DNA from: Thunnus maccoyii
Taxonomy: Eukaryota; Chordata; Actinopteri; Scombriformes; Scombridae
Direction: 5' to 3'
Assembly (NCBI RefSeq): GCF_910596095.1
Contig: NC_056546.1
Coordinates: 24,828,425 to 24,892,424, forward strand
DNA length: 64,000 bases
Shown: positions 38,946 through 52,948 of the stretch, piece by piece
How positions within the stretch are numbered: the first letter of the stretch is position 1
How the letters are laid out: every line of letters starts with the position of its first letter
The notes under the pieces: generated by a model
What the model was told of the DNA's origin: nothing
The model's database searches: none
What the model saw: the letters and a program-made list of their open reading frames with translations, nothing else
Position numbers and translations under genes: made by a program

Positions 38946-41900
38946 TGTCATCTGTTTTTGTTGGTTTTTTGTGTAATGATATGGCTTATATTCAGTTTTT
39001 TATCTTGTCACCATGTTAGAAATAAGTGTTCTCACTTTATATGTTAAAACTTGTATTGGTGCATTGGCATCCCAATCTGATCTAGGACTAGTGAACAGCC
39101 CCACAACCTCCCCTTTACACCTGTCCTCATCATCTTGATATTTCACACAAGACTGGACAGCTATCAGCGGAAAAGTGGGATCTGAAGTTTGGGTTCCACC
39201 TCTCCAGACCATCTAACACCTCCTCTGTAGCAGTGATGAGCTGATAAATATATCACATCTGTCCTCCTCCAAAACCACCTTTGTGTGTGTGTGTATGTGT
39301 GTGTGTGTGTGTGTGTGCGTCCCTGTGTCTGTGTTCGTTAGGCATCTTGATTGTGGGTGTATGTATGACAGCCCCAGCAACACCTGGCCTCCCCAGCAGG
39401 AAGCGTGTGTATCTAATAATGAGGGAAAGTGTCAGGGACACACAAGGTGCATCCATTAGAGAGACGACCACAGACTCCTTCCCCGGGCCGCTTCCTTACC
39501 CACACACGCACATCTTGTCTCCCTTTTCCTACCGTAAACCACATGGGGAGGGGGATGGGGGATAATCACATTTTCTGTCAACTGAATAGGTGATGGCAGC
39601 TCTGCAAAAAAAGGAAAACTGCAGCGATGCAAATGTGCCCGTTTGTTTCTTTTTTCTGCAAGCATCAGCTGTCATCGCAGCTCAGTTTTCACTGGAGCAA
39701 TAACTCTGTCCTCCCTGGAAGCTACCCATGAATCAAACTTTGGTCATATGATTGACAGCTCATTACCCTCCCCTTAACATAGACAACAACCTTGGAAAAT
39801 AGAGGTAAAGCTGGAGGAATCAAGTTGAGTTTTGTATCCAAGCTTAGCTGAGACAAGGAGGGACATGGGCATCAAGGTGGAATCTGCATGCTTTTTACTT
39901 CTTGGGTAATTGTGCTGACTCTTATGTTCTGTAACTTTAATTTTCTTAAGAGATAAGATTAATGAGAGATTCTATATTTTTGTTAATAATACAATAAAGG
40001 GATCACTGCCAGCTTTTAGGCTTCTAACATCCCCATTATATTCAAGGGCAAACCTTTGAGGGAGGATTTTTTTTTTATCTTGATGATTTATCACTTACTC
40101 TGACGAGTAATTACTGCGACTGTTCCTATGACTTGAGAAAAAATGTATCTGAAGTAGCAGTATTTCTTCATCCACAATATATTTGAGTGATCTTCCCAGA
40201 CTGAGCACTACAGTGAGACAGTGAGTCAAGGCCGTAGCAGTCTGCATTGAACAGAGTCGTCCTGACCTGTGTTTTGGTTAACCTTCATCAGATATTAGGT
40301 GTTGTTGTGCCACCATAAGATTCTCAACGATGTGGCAGACAGTTCGAGGCTGATGGTATGTATAGCGTGTATTTTGGGAGTGCATATTTGTTTGATAAAA
40401 ATGAGTGAAGGTTTTTTTTTTCTTTTTTGACAAGCTGTGAGAGTGTTGCATGAGAAAAACACCAAATGCATCTAGGAGTACAAGCTCAGACGAACACGTG
40501 CACAGACACACATAAGCACACACACAAATACACACCCTGACAGTATCAGAGGAGTCTGAGAACTCCTTGTTCCCTGGAGAAGGCCCAGCAGCCGCCCCAC
40601 CGCCCACCTTATCTCCGAGTTCCCACCACTGGCGGAAAGGAAGGTCTTTCATACGACTCTTATCACTAGACTAGAAGGGAGAGAAGGATGTGGGAGGAAG
40701 ATGGGATGGTGGGGGTAGGAGGTGAGAGCCCCCACCATGCAAGGCCAAAGGGCTACAGCCTCACTTTCCCATGCCCACGTCTGATCATCAGACTCGCCAG
40801 GGTGCAGTGTACAAAGAGAGAGATCTCACCTCACTCAGGGTGAGGGATTTATAGAAAGGAAGAGAGACGAAACAGGAGAAAAGTCAAAAACAAGAAACAG
40901 CCTGACGACCCTCAGATCTCCCCTCTGCAACCCCAGCACAGCACGGGCACCACAGCAGAGCCAGAGCGCTCGACATTTCCATTTCCATCAGCAACTCTGA
41001 TTTGTGTCTGGGTTGGCTCATACGTTAACATACACCTGAAGTGAGAACATTCAGATGCTGCTAATTTAGCAGCAATGTAGCAATGTGCTGTGTGCACGTG
41101 TGTGTGTGTACGTGCAATGTAAGAGCAGTCGAAATAGGATTTGAATTGATTGGGGCTGTAAAAGTCCCTTAAAACAAACCTCATAAAAGGAGATAATATT
41201 GACCAATGAGGGTTCCAATGCTTTCCCACTAAATGAAATTTGAATTTTCTGGCATAATTAAAACTCATAAAGGGATTCAGTTGTTTTTTTTAACCTGGAC
41301 TTATTCTGACTGAGGGTCATGCCAACTTTGCACTGTTCACCTTTGTTGTAGAGATTCAGAAAACATGGGGACTGACAAAAACATGTACTGGTGCAGGCAG
41401 TGAGAGCCTCCTTTATATTTGCAAATAAACTTCAAATGCCCATCTCTCATTTTGATAGAGAGTAAACACATAAATTAGTCTGCTGAATTAGCTATAGTAG
41501 CTAACTGCATAGGAATGTACTTCTGTGGCAATTTACTGCCTAACCATGTTTGTGCCTCTGTAAATTTGGTTAAACTAATTTTGACCTTTTGGCAGTACGG
41601 CTTGTGCATTTAAAAAGGGGTGTTCATGTAATGACATGAGTTGACTTCTGCCTTTCATCCTAGTTTTATCAATGTCCAAAAGTAGATTTACAATCCAGAG
41701 TAGTTGTAAACATGTCAAAGTGTGCAAACTTGCAGTTTGACCCAGCAGTTCATCTGTTACTGACAAAATTAAGCCTCAATACATGTGGACTTCTTTATGG
41801 GTGTCTTCACCTGCTAAATGTGAACATAAATTTCTCATCTGAATTATTTTGTGTAACTATCCATATACTCTATTTTGTGCTGAACAACAGCTGTAGTTTT

Positions 41901-44226
41901 CTTAAATTTGACATTTCAGAAGTCTACCGAACAAACTTAAACTCCCTGAAAAGTGCAAATCTCAAATTATTCTCCTGACTATGAATGAGGATAAATCATC
42001 TGAAAGGTTGTATGTTTTCATGTCAGATGTAAGAGTACCACTTTCACATTGACTCCACAAATGTAGACAACATTCTGATCACAATCGAACTACATATATA
42101 CCAATAAACTGAAAGGGTGATAAATATTTCAAAGCAAATAACAGTTCAAATACTATTTAATGAAAACTTAGTCACATACATCTTTAAGAACAGCAGTGCA
42201 AAGACAATTGTCCATCAAACATACAGGCAATAACAGATACTCAACATTACAGAAAAACACATATCCATCATACATTGATGCTAACATACATTAACATAAA
42301 TGTTCATTGTATGGTCCAGACTAAAGCAATTGGCATGTCTGACATATTATCAGGTTGTGAGAAGATCAGCCCAGCACTACATTTGAAAGACAGCACAAGG
42401 TAGAATTTTAAAAAAAAAATGAAGAAGAAGGAAAAAAAGAAAACATCCAATTTCAAGGCTGTGTGTCATATAAGGGCCCTGTGTCAAAATCTATCTTAAC
42501 AACCTTTAATATTACAACTGATGTTATGCTTACATGGCAAACCTGGGGCAGGATAGTATACCAGTGTTGACATGCTGGTTGGTTTCTGGGCCTCTGGGCA
42601 AAATGCACTGGGGCCCACAGACCATTTTTGCCCTGGGGCCTCCTAGTGGGTAAATCCAGCCCTGCCTGAAAGCACATTTCAGAAGTGTTTTACACCTGTC
42701 CTTTGTGTAACCACTAAATGATTTCAATTTTGATATAGATTTCCCTCACAGTGATATATGAATGTTCTTGGTCTCTCCAAGACCTCAGACACAATTCAAG
42801 CACTCGTGTACAGCAGCCAAGTCAAAGGCCCAGAGACACCACCAAGAGAGGCAGGGTTTCATTTCATTAAACAGTGTTTGATCTTTAATTGCAATATTAC
42901 TGCACAATTAGCCTGATCAAACCAAACAGAGGCATTCAACAGCAGCACGCCACATTAAAGCGGCGGTGTTGCATGGAGACTCCGGGAGTGTCAGTCAACT
43001 CAGACAATAGCGCGCCTTCACTCACTGTCAGCTCCCTGCCAGGCACTGTAATGTCTGCTTTACTCACTGCAAGGCTTATTACAATGCCTCCAATAATACA
43101 AGAGGAGCTGCAAGACCGCTGAAAGAGGGATTGTCATCATTCATTTACCCAACAAAACAAAAACTTACAGAATGGAACAACAGAACCATTACTCAAATCT
43201 CTGTTGACACAAATCGATCTTCTCACTGCATTAAGGAAGCTACAGTAGTTCAATTCATGTCTTTGTACTGCATTTAATACCTTCAGTCATTTATATTTTA
43301 TATCTCATTTTAGAATTTCAGCCAATGTCTTTATCCACTGTGACTCACAATGATTGATGAGCAAGTAGGGTTTTAGCGTCCTATACCCCTATCACACACT
43401 GAACTTGGGAGTTTAATGGAGTATTTCAGGGGACAATATGATACTGTAGAGATGTAGCAATAGTGTGAAGTTGATTTCCATTGCACTTCCAACTCTGGTC
43501 TTGATTGAGGTCATTACACAAATGAAAAAAAACAGGGAACTCTGGATGGAAGTGCCTTTACATAACTAACACTGTTTGCACTGTTTTCACTTAGCAACTA
43601 GAAGGGCTACACAACATAAACACTTCATGAAAATTGCTTTCTATTTCACCACACATCGTACACTGGTAACTGTACATGATAAAAAATGAACTGTTAACTT
43701 GAACTTTCATCCATGGTGGGTACTGAATTGAACTGCCAATAATGTAGCTTTTGACAGTAATAAAAAAGAGGTCTGGCAATTTGATCCATCTGTTTTGATA
43801 TGTATGCTTTCACAGCAGCATGACACAATTTATATAGCTCCAAAGACACAAAATTATCAGTGTCCAAACTAATGGTACATTAGTTTAAAAACCACTGTTA
43901 CAGTATCACTGATATGAATATTATTATATACTATTGATGAGACAAAATATATTGCTTTTAAATATATTGGTTTTTTTGTAAGGAGACGAGCAACATCACA
44001 AGTTGAAACTAAACCAGGGTTGTGACAGAAAAGATGCACTACATAGCGGGTGTTTGTCAATAGCCTGCAACTGAACTCGGTCCACTTTTGTAAGTTTTTG
44101 CAATTGTGATTTATTTGCTTTTAAATGTGTCATTCATGCACTCCTTTAGGCTACATCACTTTGATAGTCCATTTTCTTGAAGATAAGTATTAAATATTAG
44201 TAATAATAAGTTACAGTTAAGTAATA
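38946..44226. other. Non-coding with scattered repeats
   Basis: No gene is visible. A (TG)n tract lies at 39,282-39,318. The segment 42,560-42,670 ('ggggcccacagacc', 'ggggcctcctagtggg') resembles ends of a dispersed fish repeat, and 42,090-42,260 resembles the spacer of the inverted repeat at 26,962-27,312. Poly-A tracts lie near 42,410. Confidence 0.4.
39282..39318. repeat. (TG)n microsatellite
   Basis: The tract has TG dinucleotides with a single TATG interruption near 39,294. The Cys/Val open frame over it is an artefact. Confidence 0.95.
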
Positions 44227-44652
44227 AGTTACAAGAATAGTTTGACATTTTGGGGAAAATTATTATTCGCATTTTGGCGAGAGTTAGATGAGAAGAGCGA
44301 TATCACTGTCATGTCTGTACAGTAAATAGAGCCAACAGGTGCTTTGGTTGGGCATAAATACCTCATACAAAAATGAAATGTAGAAATGACGAATAGTGTT
44401 TTCAGGGAGTTAAGTGCTAGAAATATTTCTCGGCCATTCCAGTGATTTGCTAGCGTCTCCGCTTTGGATAGAGCCAAGCTAGCTGTTTCCCACTGCTTCC
44501 AGTCTTTATGCTAAGCTAAGCTAACTACCTGTTTGCTCTAGCTTCATGTTTAACCTACAAACAAGAGCGTAATATCAAACTTCTCATCTAACTCTCGCCA
44601 AGAATGTGAACCAGCTCATATATGGAAAAGTCTAAAAATTCCTTTAAAGCTA
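44227..44652. mobile_element. MITE with GAGAGTTAGATGAGAAG inverted ends
   Basis: GAGAGTTAGATGAGAAG at about 44,280-44,296 is matched by its reverse complement CTTCTCATCTAACTCTC at about 44,580-44,596, with 'agtttgacattttgggg' outside on the left. Between them are phrases such as 'tatgctaagctaagctaac'. This is a very common fish element, and a one-ended fragment recurs at 48,893-49,000. Confidence 0.7.
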
Positions 44653-47600
44653 CTATGGATATGGCTTGAACATTTTGTATTTATTTATTTAATTTTTTAT
44701 CAAAAATGTAAAAAAGACACAGACTACATCAACTTTCATTTGCATTTCTTATTTTTTCTACAAAAGAAGCCATTAAGCTATACAAATTCTACATTGTACC
44801 GGCTTTAAAATCAAGATGAAATGAAAAATGCCTTTTTAACCCTTTTAGATCACATCCAAGGTCATACTGTGCACCTCTTTAACAATATATGCCAAGAGAA
44901 ATACAAAAAAATCCATTTCTTTGTATTCCTATATCAAAACCAAATCATGTTTCCTTCCTGTAAAACAAAATATGATGTGTGCTCATGTTGGCTTGAACCA
45001 ACCAATTTCAACCAATACATCCACCCATCAATCAATCTTACTTTTAGCAGCACCAAGCTAAGATTCATTATGACATGCCCTCTTTTCAACATTTGTATCA
45101 AATTCCTCCCAACGTTATGTCCCGCCTCTCTATCCTGTTTCACTCAGAAATACATCAAGATACAGAAGTTAGATACTCTCAAAATACTGTTTCATCTGGA
45201 CTTTAAGCATTTATTGTGTAGAACATGTTTGATGATGGACACAATCTGTGGAATGGATTTCCATGTCGAATCCTAAAATTTAGCCTAGAAGTCAATATTG
45301 TAGACCGAACATTTTTCCCATTTGCTCATTTCCAGTGGTTTAATATCTTCACGCACATTCCACCTAACACAAATTTAAGACATTACGCTGTTCATGCAGA
45401 ATAATGGAGCCTGCTCCTTATTGTACAGGAGAGAGTTTTGTTTAGTATGAAGGGACAAGCATGCTCAAGGGGGCCTGAGCCCTCATCAGCATTGCTGAAC
45501 AGAGGGATGAGAGAGAGAGGGAGACAGCATCCCGGGCCCACCCCACTGGGAGCGACCTGGGGACTCACAGCCTTTTGAAGTGGTAATTTGCCCGGGCCCG
45601 AAGGAGGGCCACCAAATTGAAATGTCTTTTGACGACGACAGACAGCCACCGTTGTCGTCTGATTGAGCCACCCTCAGGAATAGAGAAAGAAAGGGAGACA
45701 GGGGGAGAAAGAGATTGAGACACACAGAGAAAGTGAGGGTAACAAGGACAGAATAGAGTCATTTCACTGTTTAAAAAAAAATCTGATTTTATTTGAATCA
45801 CTGTTAATTTTAAAAGAAGGATTCTACCATGGCAGTGAGCCAAAAAGTGCCACTGTGGTGACATGAGCACTTATCTGTTCTCCATTGAGCATTTCATGGA
45901 TTTCACCCTATAACCAAATCTTTTAATTGTATGAGTCTTATATATGAAAAACATCCAACCTTGAATAGTTATGTCTTCAGGATAAATGGAGAAGAGCTGC
46001 TTATCCATACTCTATTGAGAAAAAAAGACATTTCTATGATAATTCAGTATTTTGCATGCAATCATGGAACTGTTATGATTATGATTATGAATGATTATGA
46101 TTATGATTGTGATTGTGGTTATTATGATTATTATGATTATTATTATTACGTTTTAGAAACCTGTAATGGCTTATATGAAAAACACACAAAAGACAAACAA
46201 AAAGGTAAAATACAAACATACAAAATCACCACCATATTTTTTTTTAAAAATGCAGAGAAGCAGGGGTAAAAGTATGAACAACAGTAACTATGATCATTAT
46301 TGTTCCAAGTCAAATGTTTTTGCCAGAAGGGCATTTCTAAGTCTCTTTTTTTTTTACATAGACAATGACACAAAGGAATCCATTACATCTATGTACATTT
46401 TCTTATCACAAGATAACTCCACGATAATTGATAGAAAACTGACCATGTGATGTTTTATACAAAGGAAGATGAAGATTCTTAGCCTGTCTAGTTGGATAAT
46501 TATGATATTGTGAATTATTAGCAAAATATCTAAAAACGAACTGAAGTAAAGCTCATGCTGTTGTTGCTGTCTTTGTCTCTTGACAAGAATGTCAGAGTAA
46601 CGCCTGGAGTAACAGAGAAGTAGAAGAGATGGTTGCAGGCAGTGTGGTCTACAGCCTTGAAGGATATGAGCACGTGAATAAGAGTCATGAGAAAGCTTGA
46701 GGTCAAACGCTGCCTGGTTTCCATTACAGCTGCCTGTGAACTACAAATAGATTTCTGCGCATTGCAGAGAACAGAGAAAGACAACTGACAAACATACAAG
46801 CAGTAAAATTAAGCCAGTGACATTCATTTAAATGTAAAATGAGGTTACGCACTCAAAATGTATCCAGTATACTGTATTGGAGTCTATTATGTAGCTGTGT
46901 TTTACAAGCAGAGCCTGAATTTTGAGGTTCACGGAACAATCTGACCTTCTGTAATCATTGTTTTTTTCAGCTGCTCTTTGTTATGCTCTGTTATTCTCAT
47001 TCTCCCCTCCTCTTCCTCCTCTCTCTCTCAGACATACACACATCTATACAGAGCAGATGAAAAGAACCATAACGGCTCAGAGATGAGGGGAACTTTTAGC
47101 CCGTGAATGCTTGAACTCACGAGCCTCCTATTGGGAGCCAGGTGGCAGCGTGGTGGCCCGACTCCCCAGAGAACCTGGTTCAGGTGCTTGTCTCAGCACC
47201 CCATGGCCTTATTCTGTCAGCCCCCTTGCCTGATGCAGATTGGCCCCTACATGAGGGGCCCAGGCAGCACACCCCCCTGTCTCCATCTGTTTAACGGCGT
47301 CTCCAGCATCCTGCATCAAAGCACAACACAACAATGGATATGGAGGGAGGGGAACTTAAAATTCACTAACTGCTGGCAGAAGGAAAGGAAGAGGGAGACA
47401 CAGGGATTCAGTCTCACAGTTTCCAAGAGAAGTTCAACATTTTCACATTGAAAAGAAAGTTATGATAATAGCAAGAGCTAGCATTGTCTTAGTTATTGAA
47501 AGCATTCTTTGTATCTAAATAACCTTGGACCAGTGTGGTTCACATAGGAGATGAAGACAATTATCTTACATTGTATTCAGTGGGTTACACTGTAGTGAAT

Positions 47601-47798
47601 GCGATATTTTGCTTAAAGTGAATACTGTGTGAAAATTCAGTATATTATACTGTTACATTTTAAACCATGGCTCTCAGGGGGGCAGCTTTACCCAAAAACA
47701 AGACTAAGAGTCTACAGCCACATTGGCAGCTCTTTGACGCTGTAATCTTCATTGTAAAGACAAGCAAACTGTTTGATAAATAAAGTTGAGGTCAAAAA
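44653..47798. other. Non-coding, no gene seen
   Basis: The longest unassigned open frame (44,821-45,276, 151 codons) is AT-rich and shows no domain, repeat or splice context, and I do not call it a gene. A (GATTAT)n-like microsatellite lies at 46,068-46,149. Confidence 0.45.
46068..46149. repeat. Imperfect (TTATGA)n microsatellite
   Basis: Repeated TTATGATTATGA units with GATTGTG variants and a terminal (ATT)n run are seen. Confidence 0.9.
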
Positions 47799-48317
47799 TG
47801 TCACAAATGAGGATGAGACAGACAGGTGGAGAACCCAGATGCAGACACAGGGCAGCACAGGTTGAATGAAAAAAAGGTTTTAATAAATCAAAGTACAAAA
47901 TTAGGCTTACATGTCCAAAAAGCTGGCAGGTCAAAAACAGACAGAAGGTCCAAACTATAAGCAACAGCAGGAACAGATAACAGACAGGATTAGAATACAA
48001 AATGACTGACTACAAATGTCCATAGGAGCAACACTGTAACAAAGACAAACTGGCAGGGAATAAATGACTGAGCCTGGTAAATGTACTGAGGAGCTGATGA
48101 GGGAATAGGGAGCAGGTGAGTGGGTAGGAGGAGCAGGTAGGAGCTGATTGGCTGGGGAAAACACTGAGAGCAGGGCAGGGCTAAAGATGCTAGATGCAGG
48201 GCAGGTGTGGAGGGAAAAGCAGGCTGGGTAAGGGGCACAGGAACAAAGGAGGGAAACTCAGTGCAAACAAATGACAAAAACCCAGAAAAGACAATAAAAC
48301 CAGACAGGACCATGACA
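47799..48317 (-). mobile_element. Solo-LTR-like unit, TGTCA...TGACA
   Basis: The 519-bp unit begins TGTCA and ends TGACA on either strand. On the - strand it starts TGTCATGGTCCTGTCTGG. Near its - strand 3' end it has a TTATTAAAACC poly(A)-like signal followed by CTGCATCTGGGTTCTCC. This layout, with the phrase CTGCATCTGGGT close to the 3' border, resembles LTRs of fish retrotransposons. CAAAA stands on both sides, offset by one A on the left, and may be a 5-bp target duplication. No internal retroelement coding region is nearby. Confidence 0.5.
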
Positions 48318-48892
48318 CAAAATTAGTTTCTTAGCTGCTTTACTGCCAATGGAAATTTCTAAGGTCATGTGCTTCTACTCCTGAATAAGTCTTCAAAAGT
48401 ACACCATTTTGTTACCTCAAAATACAGTCCTGGGTTTTAGAAGTGAATCCTTATATTCTCCTTATTTTTTAATCTTTCATCTATTATTTATCATTAAATT
48501 TAGTATTTCAGTTTAGCAGGTTAACATGTCCTAACATTCAAAGTAGCACTAAACACAAAGTAGAGTTGCAGCTGATGGGAATGTCATTATTTGCAGGTAC
48601 AATGAAATTTTGACATTTTTTACTGAACCACACATGTCAACCTCACTGTGGCGCCAGAGGAAATGTCTGGCAATCACCAAAGTCACCAATGTATCACCTG
48701 GGAACCATGAATATCTATACCAAATTTCATTGCAATCCATTCAATATTTGTTGAGATATTTGACTGACATTGCCATTCCTCAGCCATGCTGAGCCTGGCC
48801 TAGCTTGGCTAATAATATCTTCATCCATCGGAGAATTTGCTTTGATATTATTTCATGGAATACACACACTGGATTGTTTTAGTACATATCTT

Positions 48893-49000
48893 TAAAGGAA
48901 AAGTTCAAAAGCTTACTTGTTTTCTTGGTGAGAGTTAGATGAGAAGATTGATACCACTCTGCACGCTAAATATGAAGCTACCACGAGCAACATATTTAAC
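48893..49000 (+). repeat. One-ended fragment of the 44.2-kb MITE family
   Basis: The phrases 'gagagttagatgagaagat', 'gataccactct' and 'aatatgaagctacca' match the left end of the element at 44,227-44,652. No right end is present. Confidence 0.6.
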
Positions 49001-51248
49001 TTCTGTCAAACTTTTCCTAATTTGTACTTAATTCTTTCCTACAAATATACAAAATTACACTGCATGTATTTTCAAAGTCAAACGTGGTGTTTACTGAGTG
49101 CTCCACGCCTCCGATTGTTGCTAATAAGTGTGACAGATCCCGCAAATTGCCAGTCCAAGCTTAAAGACAACTACAGGTGTTTGTTATGTTGCAATTCAGG
49201 AAATATCATACCCTCATCCTGTCAAAGTGTCAAAATTCTCAAACCGCTTTTCGCCTCTGAAATGTTGTGCTGAGTGAATTCGCTCCTGCTCCATGGCAGA
49301 TACGTTTAGATGAACAAGCAGCTTTTGTTGCTTTTTCCTGTGGAGTGAGACATTTGTGCTTAACTCTGCAAATTTGCCCCGCTCAAATGAAACACTCTGC
49401 AAAAACAAGAGTGGATTTTTAAAGCTGCATGTTAAAGTGTACCCAATTAAAAGCAGTCCCTCATGAGACGTAGAGGAAACGAGTTCAACATTTTGATGTA
49501 AGGGAAACTGCTGCAATAAAGTACACTTGTTTGCCATTGTTTCTTGTTTTTTTTTTTAGGTATTTGTTTTGCAGCTCTCCCGTATGCGTCCACAGGAGTG
49601 CAGAAAGGAGGATGCTGTACCTTGGATTTACTATATAAGTACATATTGAAATCATCAGTAAACACCGCAGGCTCTCCATGACTATAAGCTCTCCAGTCAG
49701 AGCACAAATATGCCACTGCTCTTCAGACCTTGATCAAAGAACCCATTCTGGATCAAATATTTCTGTATTTGTCTCACCAAAAGGGGACGATTCAAAGCAT
49801 CACTCAGATACTCTCAGTAAAGGAATTTGACTTCAGTGCACATGTCACTGTTGGTGTCACTCACAGCAGTGCCATACAGTCCACAGTTTACCTAAATTTA
49901 AACAAATATCTACTATTAGACTATAGACAAATAGTATTTGACCTCAGTGTGCTGCCAGTCAGGGCTTGAAACTGCTGCCACCAAGTGGTGCTTTGGAGGA
50001 TTTATGTTTATCTCTAACTGTAAGGCTGGAAAAAAACTGGGTTTGTACAGTATGTAGCAGCAACATATAACAATTTACTGAAAGTAAAGTCACTGTCTAC
50101 ATAATCTTAAAAAGAAAACAAAAAACACAGATAAAATAAGAATGGAGGAATGATATTTTATTGTTGTGTCATACATACAACCATGCACAGCCTGCGTTGG
50201 CTTACAAATGAATAAAAGCCAGATCCAGGATTCTGCATATACACTGTCACTACATAGAGTCAACAAATATAGAAAACCAACTGAAATTATTTACACAATC
50301 AGATTTTCAGACCTTAATGTCTTATATGTACTGTGTAAAACCAATACTGGAGAAATCAAAATGAATGCTAATTATATGATTTTGCCTTCTTTTTTTAGGC
50401 TTTAGAAAAAAGATTAGCAAATGAAACACATCAAAATTAAACAACCAGTCTGTATACCAGAATATTTCAGGGTTTCTCAAGACATTTCATGGAAAATGTA
50501 CACTCTTGAATTATCATAGTATGTGAAATACAAAAGAAAATGGGATTCACTTTCCATTTCTTCCAAATCACACAGCACACATGACCTGGCAATCTCAACT
50601 GTGCAATTAATTATGTTTGGCCTCAAGATAAAAGAGATGTAACATATGAATCAGGGCCATGTATACATCTATACATACATGCATACACACATACATATGC
50701 ATTCAATGTATGTCCTTAAATTTGGTTTTGACAAGATATTTTCAAACACAGTTTCTTCAGACTACACCAAAATCTTCCTTTTACAGCACAAATGATTATA
50801 TAAAACATATCAGCCTCCTCAAGCATTGAGCACAGGTTAGGACAACACACATGTGTGCCATGTTTCTTAATGTAATTTAACATATGCAATGATCACAAAG
50901 TAAAAAATGTATGTGTTGACCAAAACTCAATACCCAGATGTAAAACATCTTCATAGCACTCTAAAACATAATGCAGCTGTTTGAGGTGTTCATCAGCTGC
51001 CTCTTTCACCCAGAGATACCAAGAGATTTTAACTGCCACAATATGGTGTGAGATGACCTCAACTGGGCCAACATGCTCATCTATGATAGATCTTCCTTTA
51101 CCAAACCCTGTGATATATGACTGCTGCTCTTAACGGTGCAAACTCAGAGCTTCAGAGAAAAGAGCACAGTTTCATCTTCGGCTGTTTGCACTGGCCTTGA
51201 CATGCCATAACACTCCCTCTACCACACACTACACAGCACGTCTGTGTA

Positions 51249-51320
<72 letters not shown>

Positions 51321-52948
51321 TGTGTGTGTCAGTGTCTCACTTCAGCACACCCTGAGAGTCCTTGTCTAGAGACCTTGAGTGCTAAAAAGCACGGGGGGCC
51401 CTCTTCTGGGAGGGTGAAAGGGAGCAAAAAAACCCTGAACAGATAAGAAACTTTTCCACCGGTAGGAACGAGGCGTCCTGAACATTTCCCTTCTTCCACA
51501 CTCTGCTTTTTGACGTGTACAGCATGTGCCAGATAGGAGATGATAACTGTGACAAGTTCATTGTAACTAGAAAGATTTGGACATAACAGACAATGAACTA
51601 TGCATAGACGCCAGTGCTACTGTATGTGTATCAGTGTGGCAAACTGTTGTTTTTATTTTTTTTTTCTGCAGAGGCATCTGTGGTCTCCACAGGTGTGTTG
51701 CCATGGCTTGAAACCAAGGAGGGAGGATAAGTGCTGACTGAGTACAGACAACAGCTACTCTGTCTTTCTCAAACATCTTCAAGGTCCCTGTGGAGGGATA
51801 AATGGCCAACAGGAGGTGCCTTCCCAGGAGAGACTCATCTGGAGCTTTACAGGGTAAGTCCTCTACACGCCTGACTCATTTTATAAACTGATCTATTTGA
51901 TTTAAACTAAGAAAATGTGATCCAAACATTGACTTTTTGAAAAAGATGGAATATGAATGTTAAGTTTTATATTGAACAACAAAAGTTGTCTGCTTCTAGT
52001 TGAGAAGAAATCTCACCTACAGAAAAAAATATGTGATTTTTTTGTTGTGTTGTACATGCAGTCATGTATCTCAGTGGCTTTTTTTTATCCCTGCCCTCCA
52101 GGTTGCAGCGTGCAGCGGCAGGCAAGCAGGGCTCTTTGCACTCGCTGTTCCTTTTTCCTATGCATATACCTCTTTGAGATGTAACTTTAAAGAGGCATAG
52201 GGCATGGGAAAATGGGGCTGCAGAGGTATTCCACCCGTCAGTCAGCCATTTCATCATCCTCTCCGCATGACAGCTGACCTCAAAGCGTGCACACACATGC
52301 AGCCTGGGCTCCAGCCTTCCTGGGCACGACAGAAGTGAACACTGACCGCAGGTGATTTTTGTGTCTCTGTGATTAGTTTTTATGTCATATCATAACTCAG
52401 ATTTCATCATATTCATTCATGATGACAATGTGTGTACAGGGTGATGTGATTTTGTATAGATACAACATTATTGTTCATTTAAAACATCTGTTTGTCTCTG
52501 TCTGCTGTTTTTTTTTTTAAATAAAGCTCTCTTGTCATTAAATACTGGACTTGACATTTATGTTGATTAAGTTGAATAATAGTATTTTGACTTGTTAGAT
52601 TATAAGTAAAGGGGTCTTTAAGTTGAGGAGGCTGAATCACATAATAAAGATATTTTAGTCATTTTTACATTGTTACTTTTACTTGCACATAAATGACTTA
52701 GGGTGGTGATACACTAGGCAATCTTTTGGGCAACTCTGATGGGCAACAGTGCCCAAGAAATTGCCTCAGTATTGCTGCTTTAACCACATAAAAACAGGAC
52801 ATTTTAACAGATTCTACCATGTTCTTCACATTTTTTGTTTGCTGCTAAAAGTGTTATTGTTATACACTGCCAAAACGATATACTATATTATTTAACTATC
52901 TTCTCACTTTTAATGAAAATGTCAAAACAAAAGACGGAAGTAGTAGAA
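49001..52948. other. Non-coding, no gene seen
   Basis: Apart from the long (TG)n tract at 51,251-51,329 no feature is clear. The segment at about 52,703-52,760 ('gatacactaggcaatcttt') resembles the end of a non-autonomous fish transposon. Confidence 0.4.
51251..51329. repeat. Long (TG)n microsatellite
   Basis: About 79 bp of TG with one TATG interruption. Likely length-polymorphic. Confidence 0.97.

Noticed and set aside
44821-45276. 151-codon open frame on the + strand
   Set aside because: Long for chance in this window, but its composition follows AT-rich surroundings, it has no domain, signal peptide, splice context or poly(A) signal at a suitable place.
48649-48671. TGGCGCC with GTCTGG nearby
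   Set aside because: The spacer is nine bases, not five, and the place is far from any gene in a repeat-rich part.
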